From assembly GCA_041397725.1 (NCBI GenBank), contig JAWKVZ010000003.1, positions 1 to 64,000 on the forward strand: 64,000 nucleotides of DNA, given 5' to 3'. The translations under genes were made by a program, and so were the position numbers. Below, in pieces: positions 16,881 to 26,667 of this stretch. Origin of the DNA: JAGRKR01 sp041397725 (GTDB taxonomy: Bacteria > Pseudomonadota > Alphaproteobacteria > Rhizobiales > Hyphomicrobiaceae). Positions within the stretch are counted from its first letter, which is position 1. Each line of letters begins with the position of its first letter. The notes beneath the pieces are model-generated. The model made no database searches. It was not told where the DNA came from and saw only the letters and a list, made by a program, of their open reading frames with translations.

Positions 16881-18222
16881 GCTCGTTCGCAGCGCTCCAT
16901 TTCGGCTCGCTGCCCTCTACACACTGGTCTTCGCGGCCTCGGTGCTGGTCCTCGGCGGCTTGGTGTTCTGGATCACGCACGGCACACTCCACCGGCAGTT
17001 CCGCGCACGCATCGAAGTGGAAGCGACGGCGCTGGCCCGCGAATATGAAAGCGGCGGCCTCGCACGGCTCGTAGAGACGGTGCGGGAGCGAGAACGGGCG
17101 CCATCGCTGCAGAGCTTCTACTATCGTCTCGCGGATATCGATGGGAAGCGCATCGCAGGGACGGCGGACATCCTGCGCAAGCTGCCGCACGGGTGGAGCA
17201 CGGTCGATGCGCAGCAGGCGGCTACGCCACCGCTCGACGTCCTGACGCTGCCGATCGGACGGCGCCACCAGCTTTCGGTTGCCAAGAGCCCATCCTCGAT
17301 CATGGACGTGGAGAGGGCTCTCTTCGAGACCTTCGGATGGTTTCTCGCGACAGCGCTCTTCCTCGCGCTAGCCGGTGGCGCCTTCCTGAGCGCGCGCTTT
17401 CTTGATCGCGTCGACGGGTTCAGCTCCGCTGCACAGGCCATCATGGACGGGAATACGCGCGAGCGCATGCCAGTGCACGGCACCGGCGACGAGATCGACC
17501 GCCTGGCGGAAACCTTGAACGGGATGCTCGACCGGATCAGCGAGCTCTTGTCGAGCCTTCAGCAGGTGACGACCGATATCGCGCATGATTTGAGGACGCC
17601 CCTGACGCGCATGCGACAGCGCCTTGAGGCGGCGGTCGTGGCCGACCCGAGCAAGCAGGAGTTGCGTGCGATCCTGCAGCGAACCATCGCGGATACGGAC
17701 GATATTCTGACGACCTTTTCGGCGCTGTTGCGCATTGCGCAGATCGAATCAGGATCGCGGCGCGCCGCTTTCGCGACACTAGACCTTGCGAAGGTCACAC
17801 GCGACGTGGCCGACGCCTACGCCCCATCGGTTCAGGATGGTGGCCGGTACGTCGAGACGCATCTTTCGACGCCGATGCTCGTGCGCGGCGATCGCGAGCT
17901 CCTGACGCAGCTGCTCGCCAATCTGATCGAGAACGCCATGCGGCACACTCCGCCCGGCATAACCATTGCCATCGACCTCGCACGCATGAGCGACGAGATC
18001 GTACTCTCAGTCGCCGACAACGGTCCCGGCGTGCCGCCCGATGCCACAAAGGCTCTTCTCGCGCCGTTCTTTCGGCTCGAGCGCAGTCGCACGACCCCAG
18101 GCAGCGGCCTAGGCCTCAGCCTCGTGAAGGCCGTAGCGGACCTGCACGGCGCGACGATCGAGCTGACGGACAACGCTCCGGGGCTCCGGGTGGCGATCCA
18201 CTTTCCCCGGTCTTCGGACTGA
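16867..18222 (+). CDS. Membrane sensor histidine kinase
   Basis: A 451-residue EnvZ/QseC-type kinase. Two transmembrane helices (near residues 14-36 and 158-178) bracket a periplasmic sensor of about 120 residues. HAMP follows, then the H-box TDIAHDLRTPLTRM with the phospho-accepting His, N-box LIENAMRH, G1 VADNGPGVP and G2 GSGLGLSL. The GTG start overlaps the regulator gene. It phosphorylates the adjacent regulator by family logic. Confidence 0.92.
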   Translation: MHPTRLVRSAPFRLAALYTLVFAASVLVLGGLVFWITHGTLHRQFRARIEVEATALAREYESGGLARLVETVRERERAPSLQSFYYRLADIDGKRIAGTADILRKLPHGWSTVDAQQAATPPLDVLTLPIGRRHQLSVAKSPSSIMDVERALFETFGWFLATALFLALAGGAFLSARFLDRVDGFSSAAQAIMDGNTRERMPVHGTGDEIDRLAETLNGMLDRISELLSSLQQVTTDIAHDLRTPLTRMRQRLEAAVVADPSKQELRAILQRTIADTDDILTTFSALLRIAQIESGSRRAAFATLDLAKVTRDVADAYAPSVQDGGRYVETHLSTPMLVRGDRELLTQLLANLIENAMRHTPPGITIAIDLARMSDEIVLSVADNGPGVPPDATKALLAPFFRLERSRTTPGSGLGLSLVKAVADLHGATIELTDNAPGLRVAIHFPRSSD

Positions 18223-18282
18223 GCGCCCGCATCGCTGCCGCCAGGGTTGGGAATGCGTATAGTTCCGGAAACGCTCCCGTCA

Positions 18283-18298
18283 TGTCGACTTGTCGACA
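18283..18298. promoter_or_regulatory. Dyad TGTCGACTTGTCGACA upstream of the protease gene
   Basis: Seven-base perfect arms (TGTCGAC/GTCGACA) around TT lie about 70 bp upstream of the DegP-like start and after the kinase stop. It is a reasonable operator candidate. The same site read as TGTCGACT-TGTCGACA is also a tandem repeat, the form OmpR-type regulators prefer. Confidence 0.4.
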
Positions 18299-18365
18299 AT
18301 GTGCGCCTGACGCAGTGACGACCGGCAAGGGGCCGGCTTCATCATCTGCATGAGAGGAGCACGAA

Positions 18366-19934
18366 ATGACCGACCTCACGCAGCCTAAGTCATCGCTTCC
18401 ACAGAAGGGCGTGCCTGGCGCGGCCTTGCTCGGTGCGAGACGCAGCCTTCTGGCGAGTGCCGCTGTCGCCGCACTGCTGGCGGGCGGCGTCACCTTCGGC
18501 ACGCACCAGGCAAGCGCGGCCTCGCGCCTCTTCAGTCCTGCCGAAACTGCCGCAGCCCGGGTGCCCGCACACCCTGCAACCGTTCCCGGATTTGGCGATC
18601 TGGTCGCGGCGGTAAAGCCAGCGGTTGTTTCCGTCCGCGTCAAGGCAAACTCGCCTGTCGAGGCGCAGATGCCACTCGCTGGGATCAATCCCTTCAACGG
18701 CACACCGTTTGAGAAGTTCTTCCGTGGGGCGCCCGAATTCGGTGATCAGGCGCTCCCGCAGCAGCGCAATCCTGCACCGCCTCAGTTCGTCCAGGGGCAA
18801 GGCTCCGGCTTCTTCGTGAGCGCAGATGGCTACGTCATCACAAATAATCACGTGGTCGATCATGCCATCAAGGTAGAGATCGTGACGGACGACGGCACCA
18901 CCTATCAGGCCAAGGTCGTCGGCACCGATCCGAAGACGGATCTGGCGTTGCTGAAAGTGGACGGCCGCAAGGACTTCCCGTTTGTCAGGCTCGCGAGGCA
19001 AACACCGAGGATCGGCGAATGGGTGGTCGCGATGGGAAACCCCTTTGGTCTCGGCGGCACCGTGACGGCCGGCATCGTCTCTGCGCGGGGGCGCGACATA
19101 GGCTCCGGCCCTTATGACGACTTCATTCAAATCGATGCCCCGGTCAATCGAGGCAACTCCGGGGGACCGACCTTCAACCTGAAGGGCGAGGTGATCGGCG
19201 TCAACACGGCGATCTATTCGCCATCGGGAGGTTCGGTCGGCATCGCCTTCGACATCCCGGCGGGGACCGTTGCCGCTATCGTCCCGCAACTGCAAGAGCA
19301 TGGGCACGTCATTCGCGGATGGCTCGGTGTCCAGATCCAGCGGCTGACAAAGCCGATAGCGGACAGTCTGGGCCTCGCGGCAGCCAAGGGCGTGCTCGTG
19401 GCCGAGCCTCAAGCTGGCGGCCCCGCTGCCAAAGCGGGGCTCAAATCCGGAGACGTGATCACGATGCTCGACGGCAAGGGGCTCTCCGGCCCCAGGGACC
19501 TAGCAAAACGGGTCGCAGCGCTCGGCCCGGGAAAGCCGGTCACGCTGGGCATTGTCCGACAGGGACATCCGCAAGACATCAAACTTGAACTCGGGCGGCT
19601 CAAGGAGACTTCGGGACGCACAACGATCGGCGACAACCGCAACCAGAATGCGGTCGCCCACCTCGGCCTGACGGTTGCCCCTGCGTCGGCCGTGGAAGGC
19701 GCCGGCGGGAAGGGGCTGGTCGTGATGAGCGTGGAACCGGGTGGCCGCGCCGCGGAGCTGGGGTTCCAGCGGGGTGACGTCCTGCTGAAGGCGGGCGGAA
19801 AGGCTCTCATGAACCCCGAGGATCTGACCGAAGCCCTGACCGCCGCCAGGACGGCCGGTCACAATAGCGCGCTCATCCTGCTTGAGCGCCGCAAGGACAA
19901 GCTCTTTGTCGCAGTGCCGGCCGTCGTGGGCTAG
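18366..19934 (+). CDS. DegP/HtrA-like periplasmic serine protease
   Basis: A 522-residue Do-family protease/chaperone acting on misfolded envelope proteins. An N-terminal membrane or signal segment (residues 29-50) is followed by a trypsin-like domain with His in ITNNHVVDH, Asp in PKTDLALLKV and Ser in NRGNSGGP, then two PDZ domains (from RGWLGVQIQ, and near GLTVAPASAVEG). The ATG follows GAGAGGAGCACGAA. Placement behind the two-component pair suggests co-regulation in envelope stress. Confidence 0.92.
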   Translation: MTDLTQPKSSLPQKGVPGAALLGARRSLLASAAVAALLAGGVTFGTHQASAASRLFSPAETAAARVPAHPATVPGFGDLVAAVKPAVVSVRVKANSPVEAQMPLAGINPFNGTPFEKFFRGAPEFGDQALPQQRNPAPPQFVQGQGSGFFVSADGYVITNNHVVDHAIKVEIVTDDGTTYQAKVVGTDPKTDLALLKVDGRKDFPFVRLARQTPRIGEWVVAMGNPFGLGGTVTAGIVSARGRDIGSGPYDDFIQIDAPVNRGNSGGPTFNLKGEVIGVNTAIYSPSGGSVGIAFDIPAGTVAAIVPQLQEHGHVIRGWLGVQIQRLTKPIADSLGLAAAKGVLVAEPQAGGPAAKAGLKSGDVITMLDGKGLSGPRDLAKRVAALGPGKPVTLGIVRQGHPQDIKLELGRLKETSGRTTIGDNRNQNAVAHLGLTVAPASAVEGAGGKGLVVMSVEPGGRAAELGFQRGDVLLKAGGKALMNPEDLTEALTAARTAGHNSALILLERRKDKLFVAVPAVVG

Positions 19935-20035
19935 CGGCAGCAGATCGGGTCGGCTGGCGGACTGCATCCTGGCCGCGAGCCCGAACCAAGACATCAACGC
20001 CGTGAGGAGATCACGTCTCAACAAGGAGGATACTC

Positions 20036-20305
20036 ATGAGCATGGACGAGAACATGGAACTGAGGGCTAGGCTGTCCGAGCTCAGCAAGCGTATCGACAC
20101 CAAGATTCGTGACTTGAAGAGCCAGGGGGTCATGAAGGGAGTGGTGCGCGAAGCGGCCGCCAATTGGAAGCTGCAGCACTTCAATCTCACCGAGACGGCC
20201 AAGGCTGGAACGAGACCCCCGAGCGAATTGGCAAAGGATTTGGAAATCCTGAGCCTCGCCTTCGAGCGCTGGCTCGCTCGCACCGACAAGACGTTCGAGG
20301 CCTGA
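20036..20305 (+). CDS. Small soluble protein of unknown function
   Basis: An 89-residue protein starting MSMDENMELRARLSEL, largely helical and charged, with no signal peptide or membrane segment. A very strong ribosome site (AAGGAGGATACTC) precedes it. I do not recognise the family. It follows the DegP-like gene by about 100 bp in the same direction and may share its regulation. Confidence 0.7.
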   Translation: MSMDENMELRARLSELSKRIDTKIRDLKSQGVMKGVVREAAANWKLQHFNLTETAKAGTRPPSELAKDLEILSLAFERWLARTDKTFEA

Positions 20306-20516
20306 ACCGAGCCGATTGACACGGGAGTGGCGCGCACCCTCGATAGGTAGAGCCCTGCTTGACGAGGCGGAACGCTGCTCCCCCCCTCGGCCTCGGGCTC
20401 TGCCGATGCTGCTTGGCTTGATTCAGGCGGCAATCTTCGCTGGCACCGCCAGGCTGGCAGAGGAGGCGGCCTCGGCCACGGTCGGCGGCCCGTTGCCGAT
20501 CGAATGGAGCTGCGCG

Positions 20517-20852
20517 TCAAGTTGATCGTGGGGCGAGCACGATTATTGCTGCACCTGCGAGGCAAACCGTCCCGCCAAGCAAGTCCCATCGGTCCGGCTG
20601 CCTAGCCTCGACGAGCCAGAGCAATGATGCGACGATGTAAATGCCGCCATACGCGGCATAGGCGGGGCCGGCAAAAGCTACATCGATGCGGGTGAGTAGG
20701 AGCGCGAACACGGCAAGGCAGGCAATGCCCGGGATCAGCCAGAGACCCGACTGTCCTTGTCGCAGCCAAACCCAGAAAGTGTAGCATCCGACGATCTCCG
20801 CCAAGGCGGCGAAGCCATAGATCAAGAATGCGTTCAGGCCCGAGCCCCTCAT
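20517..20852 (-). CDS. YnfA-family small membrane protein
   Basis: A 111-residue four-helix membrane protein matching YnfA/UPF0060: the start FAALAEIVGCYTFW, the middle RIDVAFAGPAYAAYGGIYI and the end DLLGGTVCLAGAAIIVLAPR are typical. The family belongs to the small drug/metabolite transporter fold and some members have been linked to efflux. The ATG at 20852 is preferred over a TTG four codons upstream. It is downstream of, and co-directional with, the metal-efflux operon. Confidence 0.85.
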   Translation of the reverse strand: MRGSGLNAFLIYGFAALAEIVGCYTFWVWLRQGQSGLWLIPGIACLAVFALLLTRIDVAFAGPAYAAYGGIYIVASLLWLVEARQPDRWDLLGGTVCLAGAAIIVLAPRST

Positions 20853-21309
20853 TGATCGAGTCAAGGATGAAGCCGAGCCTTCATCCTACTGAATGCAGCC
20901 GGATGCCAAGCGCCCGCCGCCGCAACACTCTCCGCCCGTGCATCGACGGAATCGTCTGCCTGGCCGTTCTCGAGATCGCCGTCAGGCCCGCAACGTGGGG
21001 GCGGCAGAGCGCTTGCACTTGGCATGCCTGGACGGCGGGTCGGCGTTCGCCGGCATGGGGCGTGCGCATACGACGGATCGCGAACAGCGCCAACGTCCGA
21101 ATGAGCACCCAATACGGGCAAGGTCACCGCGAATGGCAATTCGCGAGATCGGAGCGGCCGACGGCTCCTGTCGCGCGGTGCCGGAGCGCCACCCTGGCGG
21201 CAGAAGGCAGCGCTTCGGGTGCGTACAGCACTGGCCAGGCAACGACAGAACATCCGCAGGGGCCGGTCTCGACCATTGTCGTCGCCAGCTCCTGCGTTGT
21301 GGCAAGCGT
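20853..21309. other. 457 bp without a recognisable gene
   Basis: Short frames are open on both strands because of high GC, but none shows a domain, a signal peptide or a good ribosome site. I see no tRNA, strong dyad or insertion-sequence end. Confidence 0.5.
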
Positions 21310-21672
21310 CTATTTGATCGTGAAGCGAGCGGACAAGGCGTCGCCGTGATCGTCCTTGCCCGTGACGACGACTATAGCGCCTTTCGCGAGCGGCGCCGCC
21401 AGCTTGCCGACGAGTTTCTCATTGCCGACCTGGGTCAATGTCACGACCTTTTGCTTGCCGCCCTGTTGTACGATGGCACGCAGCTTGACGCCCTTTACGC
21501 TGTGCGCCTTGCCATGGTCGATCATGTAGATGGTCAGCTCAGAAGCGCCCACGACGAGTTCGATCTCATGACCGGACTTGCCAGCGAGCATGCCGCCGTT
21601 GGGACCCGCCTTCTTGGCATGAGCGGCGGTGGCGGCAATCATCATGCACAGGGCGACCAGGATACGTTTCAT
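21310..21672 (-). CDS. Small periplasmic protein of RND efflux operon
   Basis: A 120-residue secreted protein with the signal peptide MKRILVALCMMIAATAAHA. The mature part is beta-rich and starts KKAGPNGGMLAGKSGHEIEL, followed by a YMIDHGKAHSVKG segment with His residues. The ATG at 21672 follows AAGGAGAGACG. It lies just downstream of the RND pump gene on the same strand. Similar proteins occur at the end of heavy-metal RND operons and may bind metal in the periplasm; this is inference. Confidence 0.75.
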   Translation of the reverse strand: MKRILVALCMMIAATAAHAKKAGPNGGMLAGKSGHEIELVVGASELTIYMIDHGKAHSVKGVKLRAIVQQGGKQKVVTLTQVGNEKLVGKLAAPLAKGAIVVVTGKDDHGDALSARFTIK

Positions 21673-21747
21673 TCGTCTCTCCTTCGGTTGAACGCAAATT
21701 GCAGGAGTGGGTAGTCGCAACACCTGCCCCCTTTTGGAAACGGCGCC

Positions 21748-24700
21748 TCAGAACGCATCCGCCGTCACCGGCTTGCCGGGCAGGCCGGCAGAGGCGGCTC
21801 CCGCTTCGGCTCGGCGTGCATCGAGAATGCGTTGCAGGGGACGCTCTCCAAACCACAAGAACATCAGCGGCGTGAGAATCGCGTCGATCAGCGTCGCGCT
21901 GACGAGCCCGCCAAAGATGGTGACCGCGACGGGATGCAGGATCTCCCGGCCGGGCTCGCCCGCACCAAAGAGCAACGGCACCAGGGCCAGACCGGCGGCA
22001 AGCGCAGTCATCATCACCGGCGTCAAACGCTCGAGACTGCCCCGGATGACGAGGTCGCGCCCGAACGTTTCACCCTCGAAGAGGGCCAGGTTGATGTAGT
22101 GGCTGATCTTGAGGATGCCGTTGCGGGCGGTGATTCCGGCAAGCGTGATGAAGCCGATCATGGAGGCGACCGACAACGGCTGTCCAGCAAGCCAGAGTCC
22201 CACGACGCTGCCGATCAACGCCAGCGGAATATTGGCCAGGATGATGCCGGCCAGCACTGACGACTGGTAACGCTGGTAGAGGACCATGAAGATCAGGCCG
22301 AGAGACACGAGCGACAGAATGCCGATGACCAGCGTCGCCTCCTCCTGTGCCTTGAACGTGCCCTCGAGGGACGTGACATAGCCTCGAGGAAGCTCGGTCT
22401 CGGAGATGATACGCCTGACGTCGGCCACGATCGCCGCCATGTCGCGCACACCGTCGCCGTTGGCGGAGACGACGATGCGCCGTTGACCACTTTCGCGCAG
22501 GATCTGATTTGGCCCTTCGCTCTCCTCGATGGTTGCGAGCATGCCCAACGGCACGAAGCCTGTGGGCGTGGAGACGAGGAGACTTGCGAGGCCGCTCGTC
22601 GACCGGTTTTCATCGGATATACGCATGACCACGTCGAACCGGCGATTGCCCTCGACGATCTGAGAGACCTCCCGTCCGTTCGAGAGGCCCTCCAGGGCTT
22701 CCGTCAGAGCCGCAGGCGTGATGCCGTAGAGCGCTGCGCGCTCGTAGTCGGGCGTTACCTTGAGCTGCGGTATGAGGACTTGCTTCTCGATCTGGAGATC
22801 AACGAGGCCCTGCACCGACTGCAGGCGAGTTCTGATCAACGCCGCAAGCGTGCGGAGCGTGTCCAGATCGTCCCCGAAGATCTTCACCGCGAGTTGCGCG
22901 CGCACACCCGACAACATGTGATCGAGGCGATGCGCGATCGGCTGCCCGATGGCGACCGATGCAGGCAGCACCTGAAGCTTGGTTCTTATGTCGTTGTAGA
23001 CGGCTTCCTTCGGCCGATCCGATCGCGTCAGATCGATGTCGATCTCGGTGTTGTGGACACCCTCGGCATGCTCGTCCATCTCGGCGCGCCCCGTACGGCG
23101 ACCGAGCGTCTTCACCTCGGGAACCTCAAGAACCAACCGCTCGGCGATCTGAGCGAGCCGGCTCGACTCCGCGAGCGAGATGCCGGGATTGAACTGCAGG
23201 TTGACGAGCAGCGTCCCTTCGTTGAAGGGCGGGAGGAAGGCGCGAGGCAACATGACCGCGCCAACGCCCGCAAGCACGACCAATGCGCCAATGCTCGTCA
23301 CGACCGTGCGGCCGTGAGCGAACGTCCAGCCGAGAAGTGCGGTATTGCCGGCCTTGAGCCTGCGCACGACAAAGCTGTCGCCCTCGTGCGCAGCGCCCGG
23401 CCTGGTCAGGAAATAGTAGGCCAGCACGGGAGTGAGCGTGATCGAGGTCACGAGGGAGGCCAGGATTGACACGATGTAGGCGATGCCGAGCGGCGTGAAG
23501 AGGCGTCCCTCGATGCCCGACAGCGCGAACAGCGGCACGAAGACCAGCACGATGATCAGCGTCGCGTAGAAGATTCCGGAGCGGACTTCGTGACTGGCTG
23601 CCGCCACGACCTCGAGAACGGGACGGGGATGCGGACTCTGCCGGTTCTCCTTGAGCCGGCGAAGGATGTTCTCGATGCCGACGACAGCGTCGTCGACAAG
23701 TTCGCCGATGGCGATCGCGAAGCCGCCGAGCGTCATCGTGTTTATGGAGAGGCCGAACCACTTGAAGACCAGGATCGTCATCAGGATCGAGACCGGTATC
23801 GCCGTCAGAGATATCAACGTCGCCCGCACGTTGAGCAGGAACAACATCAAGATGACGGTAACGACGACGGCCGCCTCCAGGAGAACGCTTTTCACGTTGG
23901 CAATGGATGTCTCGATGAAGGTTGCCTGACGGAACTGGATCTGGTCGGCCTTCACGCCCTTCGGCAGCGTCCTCTGAATGGCGACTAGGCGTGCCTCCAA
24001 AGCCTTGGTGATGGCAACAGTGTCGCCGTCCGGCTGCTTCTGCACGCCGATGATGACGGCGGACTTGCCCATGTAGCCGGCCTCGCCGCGTTTCGGGCGT
24101 GCAGCGAACGAGACGTCGGCGACCTGGCGCAGGAGAATGCTTTTCCCATTGCGCGAGGCCACCACGACGTTGCGCAAATCCTCCAGCCGGTTTGTCAAAC
24201 CGATGTTCCGGATGAGGTACTCGCGAGCATGCTGATCGACGAAACCGCCGCCGCTGTTGACGCCGAACTGACGGACGGCCTGCTCGATCTGTTTCGGCGA
24301 GATCTGGAGCTGATTCATCATCAGGATGCTCGGGGCAATGCGATACTGGCGCACCTCGCCGCCGATCGGGATGATCTGAGCTATGCCGGGAATTGTGAGC
24401 AACTGCGGCCGAATGGTGAAGTCCGCGATCTCGCGCAATTCCATCGGCGAGATCGACGTCTCCCCCGTCACGGCAATCAGCATGATCTCGCCCATGATCG
24501 ACGAGATCGGTCCCATCTGTGGCTGAACGCCGGGAGGAAGGCGCCCCTGCACGATCGCCAACCGCTCGGCGACCTGCTGTCTCGCCCTGTAGATCTCCGT
24601 CTCCCAGCCGAACTCGATGTAGACGATCGACAGCCCGACGCCGGACACCGAGCGCACGCGGAGCGCGCCCGGCATGCCGTTCATGGCCGTCTCGACCGGA

Positions 24701-24900
24701 TAGGTGACGAGTTGCTCGACCTCCTGCGGGGCGAGGCCATGCGCCTCCGTCATCAGAATGACGGTCGGCCGGTTGAGGTCCGGGAACACGTCGACCGGCA
24801 ATCGCGGCAGGACGAAACTGCCGTAAGCAATCAGGATCAGCGACGCGGCCACAACGAACAGCCTGTTCTTCAGGCTTTGAGTGACGATCCTATTGAACAT
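21748..24900 (-). CDS. Heavy-metal RND efflux pump (CzcA/CusA family)
   Basis: A 1050-residue inner-membrane RND transporter, the proton-driven engine of a tripartite metal exporter. It begins MFNRIVTQSLKNRLFVV and has the two large periplasmic loops and about twelve helices of the HME-RND family. The fourth-helix motif reads AIGELVDDAVVGIENILRR. From memory, this resembles the HME5 pattern (AIGEVVDDA..EN) more than CusA (AIGAMVDAAIVMIEN) or CzcA (DFGIIVDGAVV), so the metal is uncertain. The adaptor gene ends 11 bp upstream. Confidence 0.92.
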   Translation of the reverse strand: MFNRIVTQSLKNRLFVVAASLILIAYGSFVLPRLPVDVFPDLNRPTVILMTEAHGLAPQEVEQLVTYPVETAMNGMPGALRVRSVSGVGLSIVYIEFGWETEIYRARQQVAERLAIVQGRLPPGVQPQMGPISSIMGEIMLIAVTGETSISPMELREIADFTIRPQLLTIPGIAQIIPIGGEVRQYRIAPSILMMNQLQISPKQIEQAVRQFGVNSGGGFVDQHAREYLIRNIGLTNRLEDLRNVVVASRNGKSILLRQVADVSFAARPKRGEAGYMGKSAVIIGVQKQPDGDTVAITKALEARLVAIQRTLPKGVKADQIQFRQATFIETSIANVKSVLLEAAVVVTVILMLFLLNVRATLISLTAIPVSILMTILVFKWFGLSINTMTLGGFAIAIGELVDDAVVGIENILRRLKENRQSPHPRPVLEVVAAASHEVRSGIFYATLIIVLVFVPLFALSGIEGRLFTPLGIAYIVSILASLVTSITLTPVLAYYFLTRPGAAHEGDSFVVRRLKAGNTALLGWTFAHGRTVVTSIGALVVLAGVGAVMLPRAFLPPFNEGTLLVNLQFNPGISLAESSRLAQIAERLVLEVPEVKTLGRRTGRAEMDEHAEGVHNTEIDIDLTRSDRPKEAVYNDIRTKLQVLPASVAIGQPIAHRLDHMLSGVRAQLAVKIFGDDLDTLRTLAALIRTRLQSVQGLVDLQIEKQVLIPQLKVTPDYERAALYGITPAALTEALEGLSNGREVSQIVEGNRRFDVVMRISDENRSTSGLASLLVSTPTGFVPLGMLATIEESEGPNQILRESGQRRIVVSANGDGVRDMAAIVADVRRIISETELPRGYVTSLEGTFKAQEEATLVIGILSLVSLGLIFMVLYQRYQSSVLAGIILANIPLALIGSVVGLWLAGQPLSVASMIGFITLAGITARNGILKISHYINLALFEGETFGRDLVIRGSLERLTPVMMTALAAGLALVPLLFGAGEPGREILHPVAVTIFGGLVSATLIDAILTPLMFLWFGERPLQRILDARRAEAGAASAGLPGKPVTADAF

Positions 24901-24911
24901 GCCGCCCCCCT

Positions 24912-26621
24912 TCAGCGAACCTGATTAACAAGGGGCGCGCCCTCGATCACGATCTTGTCGCCGTGCTCGAGGCCGGCAGCGACCAGAACCGAGCCGGTTC
25001 CGAACGGCTCGAAGCGAATGGCGCGCGGCTCGAAGATCTCAGGTTCCTTTTGGAGGAATACGACCATTTGCCCGTTCGGAGCCTGCGCAATGGCGGCTCG
25101 CGGAAGAATGATGCCGGTGACGGGTGGGCCGGTGTGACCGGTGATCGTCACAGGCGCGCCGACGTTGAGCGCCGGGCTCGGATCGAGCACCTCGAATCTC
25201 AGCACGGAATACTGCTGCTGCAGGGCGCGATTGCGACCGACGAAGCGCAATTTCGAGCGCACGTTGTTACTGGTCGAGGACACCGCATCCACGATCTGGT
25301 TGGCGCTGGCCTGATCGAAAACGAGCGCCTCCACCATCAGGCTGTTGGGATCGATGATCTCGAAAAGCACGTCCGTCGGCGAGACGACCTGCCCCGCGAC
25401 GACGCGCACAGCGATGACGACCCCGTCCACCGGCGCACGCATCTCCTCCGGCTGGACCCTGGCGGCCAGCAGCTTCGTGCGACGCTTCAGGAGTCCGTCG
25501 AGTTGGATGCGGACTTCCTCCACGGCCGCCTCGGCGACGACGTTCTTGCCGAGCAGCCTTTCCTGACGAGCCAGCTTCGCGCGCGCCAGCGCGATCTCCT
25601 GTTCCAACTGTCCGAGCGTCTGCGCCATGTCGGAGGCGTCTTTGGTGATGAAGGACGGCGCCACGCTGCCCATGAGATCTCCCGCTTGCACCGACCTTCC
25701 GATCAGTGAGAGCCCTCCGGGCGGCGGCAGATACCGGCCCGCTATCGTGCTCTGGACGACGCCGCTGCGGTTCGGATTTGCGATGATCCGCCCGACGAAG
25801 CGGACGGCGCGCCGGCTGCTCTGCGGCTCCAGAACGCGTGTGCGGATCGCCAGCAGCCGCTGCGTCGGCTTCGGGAGAAACACGGTGCCATCGGGCAGAC
25901 GTTGCGGCGCCTTGCCACTGGCTGCGGCTTTCGGCGCGGGGCCATGATCGTGACCCGGGCCAGCGAACGCCGTCGATGTCCCCATTGCGGCAAGTGCGAG
26001 CACGATCAGCGGACTGACGAGCTTTCGACGCCGTCGCGCGACGAGCAGTGCGGTTGCGAGAAACCCCAGGCCGCCAGCAGCGATCCAGCCGCCCGCTTTG
26101 ACGTGATCCGACAGGTCATGCCAGAGCTGATCGATGTGCTCCCAGATCCCATGATCCAGCGCCACTTTGGATGACCCAGGATTGGGAATGGTCACAGCGC
26201 CCACGAGAAGGTCGCTCACCTCTCCCTCGCTGATGCTGACAAGCACTTCGTGACTGCCCGCCTTCTTCAGCAGTGGCGCGGTAACCTCGTAGGTGCCGTT
26301 CTTCTGGAGCTCGGCCTTCGCCACCGTGTCGCCGATCGTCACCTCGAGCTTCGCCCCCGTGACGGGGCTATTGTCGGCGAAGCGGTCGAGATAGATGACC
26401 ATGACCTCGCCTTCGACGATGCCGACGAACTGGTAGCGCTCCGAGGTCGCGGTGGCGCGGGGCGAGGCTGGCGCGGCCGTCGTGGGCGCAGGTGGGCCGT
26501 GATCGTGGCCAGGCCCGGCCTCGGATGTTGCTGGGATGAGAGCGGTCAACAGAAGGCAAAGCGCGAAGCCGACGCCTCGATGCTTGCGCACGCGCGCGAA
26601 CGCGCTGGCAAATGTCACCAT
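24912..26621 (-). CDS. RND periplasmic adaptor with extra N-terminal exported module
   Basis: A 569-residue membrane-fusion protein linking the RND pump to an outer-membrane channel. The C-terminal 330 residues form the usual barrel/lipoyl/hairpin architecture (SVQAGDLMGSV, an alpha-helical hairpin with ELEQEIALARAKLARQ, MRAPVDGVVIAVRV). The N-terminal part is unusual: a signal peptide, AGPGHDHGP, a beta-sandwich-like domain (YQFVGIVEGEVMVIYLDRF), a membrane helix near 185-205, then a second signal-like segment again ending AGPGHDHGP. It looks like two exported modules joined. His-rich linkers suggest metal binding. Confidence 0.88.
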   Translation of the reverse strand: MVTFASAFARVRKHRGVGFALCLLLTALIPATSEAGPGHDHGPPAPTTAAPASPRATATSERYQFVGIVEGEVMVIYLDRFADNSPVTGAKLEVTIGDTVAKAELQKNGTYEVTAPLLKKAGSHEVLVSISEGEVSDLLVGAVTIPNPGSSKVALDHGIWEHIDQLWHDLSDHVKAGGWIAAGGLGFLATALLVARRRRKLVSPLIVLALAAMGTSTAFAGPGHDHGPAPKAAASGKAPQRLPDGTVFLPKPTQRLLAIRTRVLEPQSSRRAVRFVGRIIANPNRSGVVQSTIAGRYLPPPGGLSLIGRSVQAGDLMGSVAPSFITKDASDMAQTLGQLEQEIALARAKLARQERLLGKNVVAEAAVEEVRIQLDGLLKRRTKLLAARVQPEEMRAPVDGVVIAVRVVAGQVVSPTDVLFEIIDPNSLMVEALVFDQASANQIVDAVSSTSNNVRSKLRFVGRNRALQQQYSVLRFEVLDPSPALNVGAPVTITGHTGPPVTGIILPRAAIAQAPNGQMVVFLQKEPEIFEPRAIRFEPFGTGSVLVAAGLEHGDKIVIEGAPLVNQVR

Positions 26622-26667
26622 GATGAGTATTCCGTTTCTGTGAGCGAAACCGGGTCACCCCGGACGA

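Noticed and set aside
20861..21253. Minus-strand frame of 130 codons between ynfA-like and efflux genes
   Set aside because: Low-complexity Arg/Pro/Ala sequence with no signal peptide or motif; not supported as a gene.
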